This document shows positions 36,042-45,874 of a stretch of DNA of 64,000 nucleotides, piece by piece. The translations under genes were made by a program, and so were the position numbers. The notes beneath the pieces were generated by a model. It was not told the origin of the DNA. It did not search any database and worked only from the letters and a program-made list of their open reading frames with translations. Source of the DNA: an uncultured Flavobacteriales bacterium (GTDB taxonomy: Bacteria > Bacteroidota > Bacteroidia > Flavobacteriales > Crocinitomicaceae); assembly GCA_946479285.1 (NCBI GenBank), contig CAMLFH010000006.1:62001-126000 (forward strand). Direction: 5' to 3'. How positions within the stretch are numbered: position 1 is the first letter of the stretch; every line of letters starts with the position of its first letter.

Positions 36042-36123
36042 CACTTTAGGGGTGACTGTCTTCTGATTGTCTGAGAAATACCCTTTGAACCTGATTCGGT
36101 TGGTACCGGCGGAGGGAAAAGTG
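36042..36123 (+). promoter_or_regulatory. TPP riboswitch (THI element) aptamer
   Basis: The conserved THI-box parts are all present: GGGGTG at 36049-36054, CTGAGA at 36071-36076, TGAACCTGAT at 36086-36095, and GTACCGGCG followed by AGGGAAA near 36103-36119. Helix P1 is CACTTT (36042-36047) with AAAGTG (36118-36123). It binds thiamine pyrophosphate and would repress the thi operon directly downstream. Confidence 0.95.
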
Positions 36124-36143
36124 AAATGAATACTTTCTTTGTA

Positions 36144-36180
36144 GTCATTCCTAAAGTGCGTAAATTACAGGTGGAATGAC
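36144..36180 (+). promoter_or_regulatory. Riboswitch expression platform covering the thiS start codon
   Basis: GTCATTCC (36144-36151) pairs perfectly with GGAATGAC (36173-36180), which includes the thiS ATG at 36176-36178. The same strand, as GTCATTCCTAAAGTG (36144-36158), can instead pair over 15 continuous positions, two of them G-U, with CACTTTAGGGGTGAC (36042-36056), the 5' side of the aptamer. The two pairings exclude each other, which predicts translational control. Confidence 0.75.
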
Positions 36181-36379
36181 AATATCATTAAACAATCAAA
36201 TTCAGGAAATCGAAGCACAAACGATGCTTTTCGAACTCGTATTCCTTCACGTTGGAGAAAAACAGAACGGAATTGCAGTAGCTGTGAACGGAGAAGTGAA
36301 GCCAAAATCCATTTGGCAGGAATGTTCCCTGAATGAAAACGATGATGTATTAATCATAAAAGCTACGCAAGGCGGATAG
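36176..36379 (+). CDS. thiS: Sulfur carrier protein ThiS
   Basis: A 67-residue ubiquitin-fold protein with the beta-grasp pattern (MTISLNNQIQEIE; GIAVAVNGEVKPKS) and the essential C-terminal Gly-Gly (ATQGG). ThiF adenylates this tail, sulfur is loaded as a thiocarboxylate, and ThiG uses it to build the thiazole ring. First gene of the thi operon and the direct target of the TPP riboswitch. A 111-bp spacer with CTTCGAC and AGCTACG motifs separates it from thiC. Confidence 0.93.
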   Translation: MTISLNNQIQEIEAQTMLFELVFLHVGEKQNGIAVAVNGEVKPKSIWQECSLNENDDVLIIKATQGG

Positions 36380-36439
36380 CTTCGACTTAGCTACGCGCCT
36401 ATGCTGTGCACCTTTGCTGAAGCTACGACGTAAGCATAA

Positions 36440-38338
<1,899 letters not shown>

Positions 38339-38944
38339 ATGCTGATTGTCATTTCAGATAGCGATTTCAAACCGAATGAAGCACAGATCATTAATCAACT
38401 GTTTCAGAAAGGATTGGATTTGTTTCATATTCGAAAGGTTGGAGCAGATCAGGAATCGTTGTTGAAATTGATTCGGGAGATTTCTTCTGAATACCATTCA
38501 AAGCTGGTTTTACATCACGATCATGAATGGGGCAGAAGCATTGGTTTGAAGCGCTTTCATTACTCCGAAAGAGATCGGGAAAGGTGGAATGCTCAAAATT
38601 GGGAAGTTAGCAATGAAGAAGTTTATTCGACTTCCGTTCACAGTGTGGAAAAATTCAATGAATTGCCGGATCATTTTTCCTATGCCTTTTTAAGTCCCAT
38701 TTTTGACAGTATTTCGAAAACGGATTACAAAGCAGCCATTTTTGATTTGGAAAAACGGGAGAATAAAAAGGCAAAATTGATCGCTTTAGGCGGAATACAG
38801 GCAGAAAATGTGAACCGGATATTCCAAATGGGATTTGACGGCGCAGCATTGCTCGGAGCAATCTGGAATAATTCAGATCCGGTGAAATCATTCGTAGGTA
38901 CGCGATTAATCGCGTACCCACAAATATTATTCGAAAAACAATAA
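38339..38944 (+). CDS. ThiE/TenI-superfamily protein, TenI-like
   Basis: The 201-residue TIM-barrel protein has FHIRK (the ThiE IQLRxK position), SPIFDSISKTDY and ALGGIQAENV, typical of the TenI branch. The ThiE active-site segments with Asn-Asp and His-Leu-Gly are replaced here by LVLHHDHEW and FHYSE, so thiamine phosphate synthesis by this copy is doubtful; TenI of Bacillus is a thiazole tautomerase. A true ThiE follows two genes on. The last 17 residues, starting at VGTRLIAYP, are encoded partly by a palindromic repeat (38894-38921). Confidence 0.82.
   Translation: MLIVISDSDFKPNEAQIINQLFQKGLDLFHIRKVGADQESLLKLIREISSEYHSKLVLHHDHEWGRSIGLKRFHYSERDRERWNAQNWEVSNEEVYSTSVHSVEKFNELPDHFSYAFLSPIFDSISKTDYKAAIFDLEKRENKKAKLIALGGIQAENVNRIFQMGFDGAALLGAIWNNSDPVKSFVGTRLIAYPQILFEKQ
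38894..38921. repeat. 28-bp palindromic REP-like element, copy 3, inside a coding sequence
   Basis: Arms GTAGGTACGCGATT and AATCGCGTACCCAC form a nearly perfect 14-bp hairpin with a single wobble. It lies in frame within the 3' end of the TenI-like gene, encoding VGTRLIAYP. Confidence 0.75.
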
Positions 38945-39703
38945 ATGAAATACAAACGTCCCATAGTCCTCAGCATTGCAGGTTTCGACCCAACGGGCGG
39001 AGCCGGTGTGCTTGCGGATATGAAAACCTGCGAGCAGCACAGCTGTTTAGGTATGGCCGTTTTGACAGCAAATACCCATCAAACAGAAACGGAATTCCTT
39101 TCAGTGGATTGGTTCGATAAGCAAACAATTACAGCACAATTACAGCCACTTTTGAGTACGTATGATATTTCAGCGCTGAAGATTGGAATTGTAGAAAACC
39201 TGGATACTTTGCTGGAGCTGGTTTCGGTTGTAAAGCGATCAAAACCATCCATTTTCATCGTTTGGGATCCGGTTTTATCCGCATCGTCCGGTTTTGTGCT
39301 GCATGAAAGCTGGAATGAAGAAGCATTAAGCCAGGTTTTGGGTTTGATCGATCTGATCACTCCCAACGTACATGAAGTTAGAAGGATTACCCAAACAGAA
39401 GATGAAATTGATGGAGCATTCCGGTTAGCACAATGGACTCACGTACTTCTGAAAGGCGGACACAGTTCCGAACGTTTAGGAGTTGATCTGTTGTTTGAAG
39501 GTGGAATTCCCCGGGAAATCCCCTCCAAATCAGATCCGTTGAAGTTCGCAGCAAAACATGGGTCCGGATGTATTCTTTCTTCGGCAATAGCTTCAAACCT
39601 TGCATTGGGAAAACCCTTGCTGGAAGCATGTCAGGAAGCGAAGGCGTATATAGAAAACAGACTTTCAAGTAACGAATATTTATTAGCGTACCATGCTGAG
39701 TAA
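38945..39703 (+). CDS. thiD: Hydroxymethylpyrimidine/phosphomethylpyrimidine kinase ThiD
   Basis: A 252-residue ribokinase-fold enzyme with SIAGFDPTGGAGVLADMKT at the N-terminus, VWDPVLSASSGF, ITPNVHEVRRI and the catalytic KHGSGCILSSAIAS. It phosphorylates HMP and HMP-phosphate to HMP-PP for coupling with the thiazole. It begins directly after the TenI-like stop, and its last 11 bp overlap thiE. Confidence 0.94.
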   Translation: MKYKRPIVLSIAGFDPTGGAGVLADMKTCEQHSCLGMAVLTANTHQTETEFLSVDWFDKQTITAQLQPLLSTYDISALKIGIVENLDTLLELVSVVKRSKPSIFIVWDPVLSASSGFVLHESWNEEALSQVLGLIDLITPNVHEVRRITQTEDEIDGAFRLAQWTHVLLKGGHSSERLGVDLLFEGGIPREIPSKSDPLKFAAKHGSGCILSSAIASNLALGKPLLEACQEAKAYIENRLSSNEYLLAYHAE

Positions 39704-40322
39704 AATCCAATATATCTCTCACGGAGATACTGTTGAAGAACAGAAGACGAACATTTTAAATGCGTTGGAAGCCGGTTGTAAAATGATCCAGCTTCGCTTT
39801 AAAAAAGGGGCAAAGGAAGAAATTCTGGAAGTCGCTAAGCAGGTACGCACATGGTGTACCTATGGATCGGCACTTTTGATCATTAATGATTCCATTGAGA
39901 TCACTAAAGAAGTGAAGGCTGATGGTGTTCACCTCGGTTTAACCGATACTTCGATAGAAGAAGCTCGTAAAGTATTAGGATCTTCTAAAATAATTGGTGG
40001 AACGGCGAATACTCTGGAAGATGTCATCCGACGGATCCATGAAAAATGCGATTACGTGGGGCTTGGACCATTACGTTTTACTTCGACCAAAGAAAAATTG
40101 AGCCCGCTTTTGGGTTTTGAAGGCTATCAGCGAATCATCAAAGAATTGGAAAACCTTGGATTGGTGATCCCGATTTACGCCATTGGCGGGATTGTTCAAA
40201 GTGATGTTCAACTGCTGAAAAGAACAGGAGTTTATGGAATCGCCGTTTCGGGAATGATTTCAGAAGCTTCTGACAGATCAACATTAGTAAGTGAAATTGA
40301 TAAAACATTGAATTATGCTTAA
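39693..40322 (+). CDS. thiE: Thiamine phosphate synthase ThiE
   Basis: A 209-residue TIM-barrel enzyme with the canonical active-site blocks: [34 protein letters not shown] (Asn-Asp and His-Leu-Gly), [26 protein letters not shown] and YAIGGI. It joins HMP-PP and the thiazole phosphate to thiamine phosphate. Unlike the TenI-like paralogue upstream it keeps every residue expected for catalysis. It overlaps thiD by 11 bp and thiG by 8 bp. Confidence 0.95.
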   Translation: MLSKIQYISHGDTVEEQKTNILNALEAGCKMIQLRFKKGAKEEILEVAKQVRTWCTYGSALLIINDSIEITKEVKADGVHLGLTDTSIEEARKVLGSSKIIGGTANTLEDVIRRIHEKCDYVGLGPLRFTSTKEKLSPLLGFEGYQRIIKELENLGLVIPIYAIGGIVQSDVQLLKRTGVYGIAVSGMISEASDRSTLVSEIDKTLNYA

Positions 40323-41079
40323 AATAGCAGGCAGAGAATTTAAGTCACGCTTGTTTTTGGGAACAGGTAAATTCGGTTCTTCCCAACTCATGGAAGAGGC
40401 TGTTTTGGCTTCAGGGTCTGAATTGGTGACTGTGGCATTAAAACGGGTTGATCTGGAAACAGAAACGGATGATCTTTTAGCTCATTTGAAGCATCCACAA
40501 ATCAATCTGTTACCCAACACTTCAGGGGCAAGAAACGCGAAGGAAGCTGTTTTTGCAGCACAATTGGCACGGGAAGCTATGGAAACCAACTGGCTGAAAC
40601 TGGAAATCCATCCGGATCCCAAATACTTGCTTCCGGATCCGATTGAAACCTTGAAGGCAACAGAGGAATTGGCAAAATTGGGATTCATCATTCTTCCCTA
40701 CATTCATGCAGATCCGGTATTGTGCAAGCGCCTGGAAGATGTTGGAACAGCAGCTGTAATGCCTTTGGGAGCTCCGATTGGAACAAATAAAGGATTGAAA
40801 ACGATTGATTTTTTAGAGATTATTATCGAACAAAGCCGTGTTCCTGTGATCGTTGATGCTGGAATTGGGGCTCCGTCTCATGCAGCACATGCCATGGAAT
40901 TGGGAGCTGATGCGGTTTTGGTAAATACAGCCATTGCAGTTGCTGCGAATCCAAAGGAAATGGCCCTGGCTTTTAAAATGGCAGTGGAGTCGGGAAGAAT
41001 GGCATACGAAGCAGGATTGGGAGCAATTTCCCGTTCTGCAAATGCTTCCAGCCCATTGACCGGATTTTTGAATATGTGA
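40315..41079 (+). CDS. thiG: Thiazole synthase ThiG
   Basis: A 254-residue TIM-barrel protein with [27 protein letters not shown] (Lys forms the imine with deoxyxylulose phosphate), [18 protein letters not shown] and [29 protein letters not shown]. It uses ThiS-thiocarboxylate, dehydroglycine from ThiH and 1-deoxy-D-xylulose 5-phosphate. It overlaps thiE by 8 bp. A C-rich palindromic repeat (41086-41115) begins 6 bp after the stop. Confidence 0.96.
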   Translation: MLKIAGREFKSRLFLGTGKFGSSQLMEEAVLASGSELVTVALKRVDLETETDDLLAHLKHPQINLLPNTSGARNAKEAVFAAQLAREAMETNWLKLEIHPDPKYLLPDPIETLKATEELAKLGFIILPYIHADPVLCKRLEDVGTAAVMPLGAPIGTNKGLKTIDFLEIIIEQSRVPVIVDAGIGAPSHAAHAMELGADAVLVNTAIAVAANPKEMALAFKMAVESGRMAYEAGLGAISRSANASSPLTGFLNM

Positions 41080-41085
41080 TCAATT

Positions 41086-41115
41086 CCCCCTTCGGAGGGG
41101 GATAAAGGGGGAGGA
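41086..41115. repeat. 30-bp CCCCCTTCGGAGGGGG-type repeat, copy 1 (upstream of thiH)
   Basis: CCCCCTTCGGAGGGGG is a hairpin, followed by ATAAAGGGGGAGGA. Its last bases place a purine-rich AGGA 4 bp before the thiH ATG, so it may act as a ribosome-binding site. The second copy (42231-42260) differs at 2 of 30 positions. Confidence 0.75.
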
Positions 41116-41119
41116 TAAA

Positions 41120-42319
41120 ATGAATTTCAAGGAAATATTCAGTAATACGAACTGGGACGAAGTAAAGTCTTCCATCTACAGCAAAACTGCTGCGGATGTG
41201 GAGCGTGCTTTGGTATCCAAAAAACGAAATCTGGAAGATTTCAAAGCGCTTATTTCACCTGCGGCCGAACCTTATTTGGAGCAAATGGCGCAGGAAAGTC
41301 ATGCTCTGACGAAAAAACGTTTTGGAAAAACGATTCAGCTCTACACTCCGATGTATCTGAGTAATGAATGCAACAATATTTGTACGTATTGCGGATTTAG
41401 CTTCGACAATAAGATACGCCGTAAAACCCTTACGGATGATGAGATCCGTAAAGAGGTTGAATTCCTGAAAGAGAAAGGGTTTAATCACATTTTGCTCGTA
41501 ACCGGGGAAGCAAATCGTACGGTTCACATGGCTTATTTCAAGCATGCTTTGGAATTGATGCGGAAGGATTTTGCAAATATTTCGATGGAAGTTCAGCCTT
41601 TGGAAATGGATGAATACAAGGAATTGCACGATGCGGGAGTTTATTCCGTGCTCGTTTACCAGGAAACGTATCACCAGGATGTTTACAAAGCATATCACCC
41701 AAAAGGCAAAAAGTCCAACTTCGAATACCGGATCGATACACCGGATCGTTGCGGAGAAGCCGGAATTCATAAAATTGGTTTAGGCGTATTATTGGGCTTG
41801 GAAGATTGGCGGACAGATTCTTTCTTCAATGCCATGCATTTGGATTACCTCCAGAAACGGTATTGGCAGACGAAATATTCGATCTCTTTCCCTCGAATGC
41901 GTCCGGCAGAAGGAATCATTGAACCGAATGTAATTGTTGGAGATCGCGAGTTGGTACAGCTCATTTGTGCTTACCGTTTATTCAATGAAGACGTGGAATT
42001 ATCGGTTTCTACCCGCGAATCGGAACGTTTTAGAGATCATGTTATTCCTTTGGGAGTAACAACGATGAGTGCAGGTTCCAAAACCAATCCTGGCGGTTAT
42101 GTGGTAGAGCCGGAATCTTTGGAACAATTCGAAATTTCGGACGAACGTTCGGTAGAAGAAATTGCTCAGTTAATCCGGAGTAAAGGCTACGAAGCCGTCT
42201 GGAAAGACTGGGATCGAAGTTTTCAGATTTCCCCCTTTGGAGGGGGAGAAAGGGGGAGGAGTGAGGAATCTTCCTTAGAAATACAATCTGCCCAAAAAAC
42301 GAGAAACGATCATGTTTAG
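41120..42319 (+). CDS. thiH: 2-iminoacetate synthase ThiH
   Basis: A radical-SAM enzyme that cleaves tyrosine to dehydroglycine for ThiG. The cluster motif CNNICTYCGF (Cys-x3-Cys-x2-Cys) is intact, with MEVQPLEMDEY and FPRMRPAEG further on. The expected end is near GYEAVWKDWDRSF, as in about 370-residue homologues. The frame continues for about 31 more residues because a C/G-rich repeat (42231-42260) reads through in frame, giving 399 residues. The presence of ThiH and absence of ThiO indicate the tyrosine route. It overlaps thiF by 8 bp. Confidence 0.94.
   Translation: MNFKEIFSNTNWDEVKSSIYSKTAADVERALVSKKRNLEDFKALISPAAEPYLEQMAQESHALTKKRFGKTIQLYTPMYLSNECNNICTYCGFSFDNKIRRKTLTDDEIRKEVEFLKEKGFNHILLVTGEANRTVHMAYFKHALELMRKDFANISMEVQPLEMDEYKELHDAGVYSVLVYQETYHQDVYKAYHPKGKKSNFEYRIDTPDRCGEAGIHKIGLGVLLGLEDWRTDSFFNAMHLDYLQKRYWQTKYSISFPRMRPAEGIIEPNVIVGDRELVQLICAYRLFNEDVELSVSTRESERFRDHVIPLGVTTMSAGSKTNPGGYVVEPESLEQFEISDERSVEEIAQLIRSKGYEAVWKDWDRSFQISPFGGGERGRSEESSLEIQSAQKTRNDHV
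42231..42260. repeat. 30-bp CCCCCTTTGGAGGGGG-type repeat, copy 2 (inside thiH 3' end)
   Basis: CCCCCTTTGGAGGGGG then AGAAAGGGGGAGGA, in the same orientation as 41086-41115. It encodes the PFGGGERGR stretch of the ThiH tail. Confidence 0.75.
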
Positions 42320-43022
42320 TCCCAACGAATCAAAACGCTATTCCAAACAAACCATCCTGGATGAAGTTGGATTATTGGGCCAGGCGAAACTCAAAAATGC
42401 CCGCGTCGCAGTAATTGGTGCCGGAGGTTTGGGGTGTCCGATTATCCAGTATTTATCGGCTTGTGGTGTTGGAACGATCGGGATTGTAGATTTTGATGTT
42501 ATTGAACATTCAAACCTGCACCGCCAGGTCTTGTATGGTCCGGAAGATGTAGGTAAAAAGAAAGGGGAAGTCGCAAAAGAAAGAGCTTTGACTCAAAATC
42601 CGGATACGGTGATCGAACTATTTGATTGTGTGTTAAGTGATGAAAATGCGGAATTCATTCTTTCTCAATTCGACCTGGTCATCGACGGTTGTGATAATTT
42701 CCTCACACGCTATACAGTAAACGACACCTGTGTAGAACTTGGCTTACCATTGGTTTACGGAAGTATTCTCGGGTTTCAGGGTCAGATTGCTGTTTTCAAT
42801 TACCAGGAAAGCAAAAACTTGCGGCATTTATTTCCGGAACCACCAAACGCAGAAGATGTGCCAAATTGCTCGGATAACGGTGTTTTGGGAGTTGTTCCCG
42901 GAGTAATCGGAACACTGATGGCCAGTGAAGCTTTGAAGGTTATTCTTGGTCTTGAAATCAACTTGAATACTTTTCAGGTCTTTGATCTGTTGAGTTTGGA
43001 GATGACGAAGCTGCGGTTCTAA
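42312..43022 (+). CDS. thiF: ThiS adenylyltransferase ThiF (HesA/MoeB/ThiF family)
   Basis: A 236-residue E1-like enzyme with the ATP-binding VAVIGAGGLGCPIIQYL, the Arg-finger region SNLHRQVLYGPEDVGKKKGEVA and VIDGCDNFLTRY. It adenylates the ThiS C-terminus. The zinc-binding CxxC pairs found in E. coli ThiF and MoeB are missing: the first is replaced by LRHLFPE, and the protein ends before the second. One cysteine remains in NCSDNGVLGVVPG. Last gene of the operon; it converges with the gene ending at 43026. Confidence 0.93.
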   Translation: MFSPNESKRYSKQTILDEVGLLGQAKLKNARVAVIGAGGLGCPIIQYLSACGVGTIGIVDFDVIEHSNLHRQVLYGPEDVGKKKGEVAKERALTQNPDTVIELFDCVLSDENAEFILSQFDLVIDGCDNFLTRYTVNDTCVELGLPLVYGSILGFQGQIAVFNYQESKNLRHLFPEPPNAEDVPNCSDNGVLGVVPGVIGTLMASEALKVILGLEINLNTFQVFDLLSLEMTKLRF

Positions 43023-43025
43023 GTT

Positions 43026-43580
43026 CTATTCATACTCATCAGCGCTGTCATCATTATCAGCCTGACTTTCCAATCTCAGCCAATACTGTGTTTTCGAACT
43101 CCCGCCGCGAACTTCTACTGCATCGGGAATGTTCTGATTGAAGAAATAGGTAATCTCGTTGCCAGGTAAGAATACTTCCAGAAAGCTATGAGCCCGAATT
43201 TCGTAGTCGCCGTCTGAACTCATACTGTTTGCATTATCCGTATAGATAATTTCTTCCAGTACCAATTTGAAACCGGATTTGTTGATGATAGTTACGTGAT
43301 CAAAACGATCCGGTGAAATTTGGGCCGTTTTTCCATTTCCCAAAGACTGTTTTGTACTTCCCATCAGATAAAACTCTTCGTAAATAAGATCTCTGTCAAT
43401 GACATAGATTTTCGAAAAGGCAAATTGCATGGCAACGAAACCAACAACTCCAACAACGATGCTCAGGACACTCTTTTTCTTCGATTCCAAACGATCTTTG
43501 ATCAGGTAGAAGCAAGCTGCGAACAGGATAATTCCCACTGCCCCCTTAAGAATGATGTAAGTAGTAGGCGAAATAAGCAT
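43026..43580 (-). CDS. Hypothetical membrane protein
   Basis: The 184-residue product has two hydrophobic helices (about 7-27 and 38-58) followed by a beta-rich domain, probably periplasmic, and an acidic C-terminus. It contains YEIRAHSFLEVFLPGNEITYFF but no motif I recognise. It follows the DUF1456 gene by 5 bp on the same strand, so the two are probably co-transcribed. Confidence 0.6.
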   Translation of the reverse strand: MLISPTTYIILKGAVGIILFAACFYLIKDRLESKKKSVLSIVVGVVGFVAMQFAFSKIYVIDRDLIYEEFYLMGSTKQSLGNGKTAQISPDRFDHVTIINKSGFKLVLEEIIYTDNANSMSSDGDYEIRAHSFLEVFLPGNEITYFFNQNIPDAVEVRGGSSKTQYWLRLESQADNDDSADEYE

Positions 43581-43585
43581 AGTGT

Positions 43586-44047
43586 CTATTTTTTGTAGTT
43601 TTCTAATTGCAATCCACGCAGGAAGTTACGCAAAAATTGATCGCCGCAAACGCGGTAATGAGCATGTTTCGGATCGCGGAAAAAAGCATTCAATTCCGGT
43701 TTCCCAATACGAATATCTGCCTTTTTTAAAGTTTCAATAATATCATCGTCTTTGAAATTCAATGCAATCCGCAGCTTCCGGAAGATGATATTGTTGGTCA
43801 GTTTCTCTTCAGCTTCCGGAATTTTCCCATCTTTCAATCCGCGTTTGTCCACAATAAATCCATTTAAAAGAGCAGCCAGGGCCTGATCCGGCATTTCCTT
43901 AAAACCTTCGTATTGTTCCTGCTTCATCCAGGCAAAAATGTCCAATGGAGAAACCAGGTATTCGACCGATTTGAAGAGATTTCCGATTTTCTCTTCGTCC
44001 CATTGATAGATTTTGCGCAGTTTGTAAAAGATGTAATTGTTATCCAT
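43586..44047 (-). CDS. DUF1456 (YehS-like) protein
   Basis: A 153-residue protein built of two similar halves of about 70 residues, each starting with a NNxIxxKLRxxxxW/F pattern: NNYIFYKLRKIYQW at residue 3 and NNIIFRKLRIALNF in the middle. This duplicated all-helical DUF1456 unit is found in E. coli YehS. The end FRDPKHAHYRVCGDQFLRNFLRGL also matches. The function is unknown. Confidence 0.85.
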   Translation of the reverse strand: MDNNYIFYKLRKIYQWDEEKIGNLFKSVEYLVSPLDIFAWMKQEQYEGFKEMPDQALAALLNGFIVDKRGLKDGKIPEAEEKLTNNIIFRKLRIALNFKDDDIIETLKKADIRIGKPELNAFFRDPKHAHYRVCGDQFLRNFLRGLQLENYKK

Positions 44048-44113
44048 CCGGTAAAGTTATTAAATTTAATGGAGGATTTAAATGTTCCACCTTCATAGAT
44101 CAAACTCAGACAA

Positions 44114-44662
44114 ATGAACTGTTTTCTTGTTTTTGTACTCGTTACACTGCCATTTTTGGGAAGTTCCCAGGTCGTGGAAGTTTCGCCGGTCGAAATCCCC
44201 TTGTTGAATTGCCAGGTACTCGATACTGCAATGATCTATGGAAGAAAGATTTCACCTACTTACCAAAGCTCGGTTTGTACCGAATTTGTAATTGGCGTAC
44301 TCGGACATTTTATGGTATTGACTTCTGAAGACACAGTCAATATTCGGATTGATCAGCCAAGAGAAAATTTGAAGGAGGTTTACAAGCAGATTGAAAACGG
44401 TTCGCCTTATCCGACGGGTGTTGTTCATGCTTTGGTTTCGAAAGGGAAAGGAATAGAAATTTTGGATCGGAATGAGGTGCTTCCCGGAGATTTTGTGCAG
44501 TTCTGGTATCCCAATTCCTGGGGACACTGCGGCATTGTTTCCCGGATTGATGTGGAGAATAAAGTACTGTGGCTGCATTCCTCTTATCCGAGCACGGAAG
44601 GCTATGGAGTTCAGCCGTTTCATATGCCGGATTACTGCCATTTTGTTCGACTGAAAGAATAA
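44114..44662 (+). CDS. Secreted cysteine-peptidase-like protein (NlpC/P60- or CHAP-like)
   Basis: The 182-residue product has a signal peptide (MNCFLVFVLVTLPFLGSSQ). A nucleophile-like cysteine is found in YQSSVCTEFVIGVLG, and a histidine in the WGHCGIVSRID block about 85 residues later, with PGDFVQFWYPNSWGH between. This Cys...GDFVQFW...GHxGIV order is that of NlpC/P60 and CHAP-type papain-like amidases, which cut peptide bonds in peptidoglycan. Substrate unproven. Confidence 0.72.
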   Translation: MNCFLVFVLVTLPFLGSSQVVEVSPVEIPLLNCQVLDTAMIYGRKISPTYQSSVCTEFVIGVLGHFMVLTSEDTVNIRIDQPRENLKEVYKQIENGSPYPTGVVHALVSKGKGIEILDRNEVLPGDFVQFWYPNSWGHCGIVSRIDVENKVLWLHSSYPSTEGYGVQPFHMPDYCHFVRLKE

Positions 44663-44746
44663 ACACCCTAACTAATTGATTTTTATTTACCCAATCCGAT
44701 GAAATTCCTTGAATCGTAGTACTTTTGTGCCAAATTTTGTCTTCAC

Positions 44747-45874
44747 GTGAAACGACTCTTCAAAAGCAAATGGTTTAAAATTCCATTCTACACACTGACT
44801 TTTTTATTTGCCGCAATTGGCTTCTTTTTAACCGTTTCTTACATGGCCATTCAATTCGGATGGACGAAAGAAGGAGGGATTGTGGACTCCAATAACCGCT
44901 ATTTCCAGGAAATGCAGGACAAATATAACCAGGATTTCAAGGTAGATAGTGCTACGATGGTCCAAAAGCGTTACGAAGCCATGGAAAGAATCATTGTCCT
45001 GAACGAATATTACCCGACGAATGCGCAGTACATTCTTTCAGTTCTTCAAAAAGGAGCAGATGAATATGAAGTTCTTCGCATGTTGGACGCCGTAGATTTA
45101 CAGTTGAAAGACAACAAAGCATATAAAAAGGCACTTTCAAAGATTAAGTTCAATGCAAAACGATCCAAAGAAGTTTCGAATCTGAGTGCTTTTGAATGGA
45201 TGAATATTGCCGAATGGAAAACCTTTAAAGAGGCGGTAACTAAGGACAAAAAACTCATAGACTCAGTGGCTAAACAAACCGGTGTGGAAGGACGATTGAT
45301 CGTTTCCTGCCTGGTTGGTGAACAGATTCGGTTGTTCAATTCTTCTCGTGAAGCATACAAAAAATGGATCGGTCCCTTGAAAGTTCTTTCCGTAGAATCC
45401 CAATTTTCATTTGGAGTAACCGGTATTAAGGAGCACACGGCGATGAATATCGAGCACAATCTGAAAGATCCTTCCAGTATTTATTATTTAGGATCACAAT
45501 ACGAAGGATTGCTGGATTTTGTAGGACAAGATACCGCAACGATCAACAAAGAGCGCATCGATCGCCTGACTGATTTTCACAATCATTATTATTCTTATAT
45601 GTATGCAGCACTGTTTTTGAAGCAGGTGAAAGTTCAATGGGAAAAAGAAGGTTATCCGATTGACAAACGTCCGGAAATTTTAGCTACCTTGTTTAATGTG
45701 GGATACCCGCAATCAAAACCAAAACCAAATCCGAGAGTGGGTGGTTCGACGATCAAGATTTATGAAAAACCGTATTCTTTTGGGGCAATTGCTTATCAAT
45801 TCTATTATTCCGGGGAACTTTATGATGTTTTTCCATTTGAAAAGAAGAAGTTTGACTGGAATAAAAAAGGCTAG
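44747..45874 (+). CDS. Membrane-anchored transglycosylase-like protein (DUF1402-like)
   Basis: The start is GTG at 44747, followed by a basic stretch and one N-terminal membrane helix (about 12-35), with the rest periplasmic. Of 375 residues, about 180-300 contain VEGRLIVSCLVGEQIRLF and LKVLSVESQFSFGVTGIKEHTA. These resemble the lysozyme-like fold of lytic transglycosylases and DUF1402 proteins, with Glu at the catalytic position; this is inference. The C-terminus includes ILATLFNVGYPQSKPKP. Its last 50 bp overlap the next gene. Confidence 0.65.
   Translation: MKRLFKSKWFKIPFYTLTFLFAAIGFFLTVSYMAIQFGWTKEGGIVDSNNRYFQEMQDKYNQDFKVDSATMVQKRYEAMERIIVLNEYYPTNAQYILSVLQKGADEYEVLRMLDAVDLQLKDNKAYKKALSKIKFNAKRSKEVSNLSAFEWMNIAEWKTFKEAVTKDKKLIDSVAKQTGVEGRLIVSCLVGEQIRLFNSSREAYKKWIGPLKVLSVESQFSFGVTGIKEHTAMNIEHNLKDPSSIYYLGSQYEGLLDFVGQDTATINKERIDRLTDFHNHYYSYMYAALFLKQVKVQWEKEGYPIDKRPEILATLFNVGYPQSKPKPNPRVGGSTIKIYEKPYSFGAIAYQFYYSGELYDVFPFEKKKFDWNKKG

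Noticed and set aside
41255..41770. A 171-codon open frame on the minus strand inside thiH
   Set aside because: It is antisense to conserved ThiH codons, including the radical-SAM region, and has no recognisable product.
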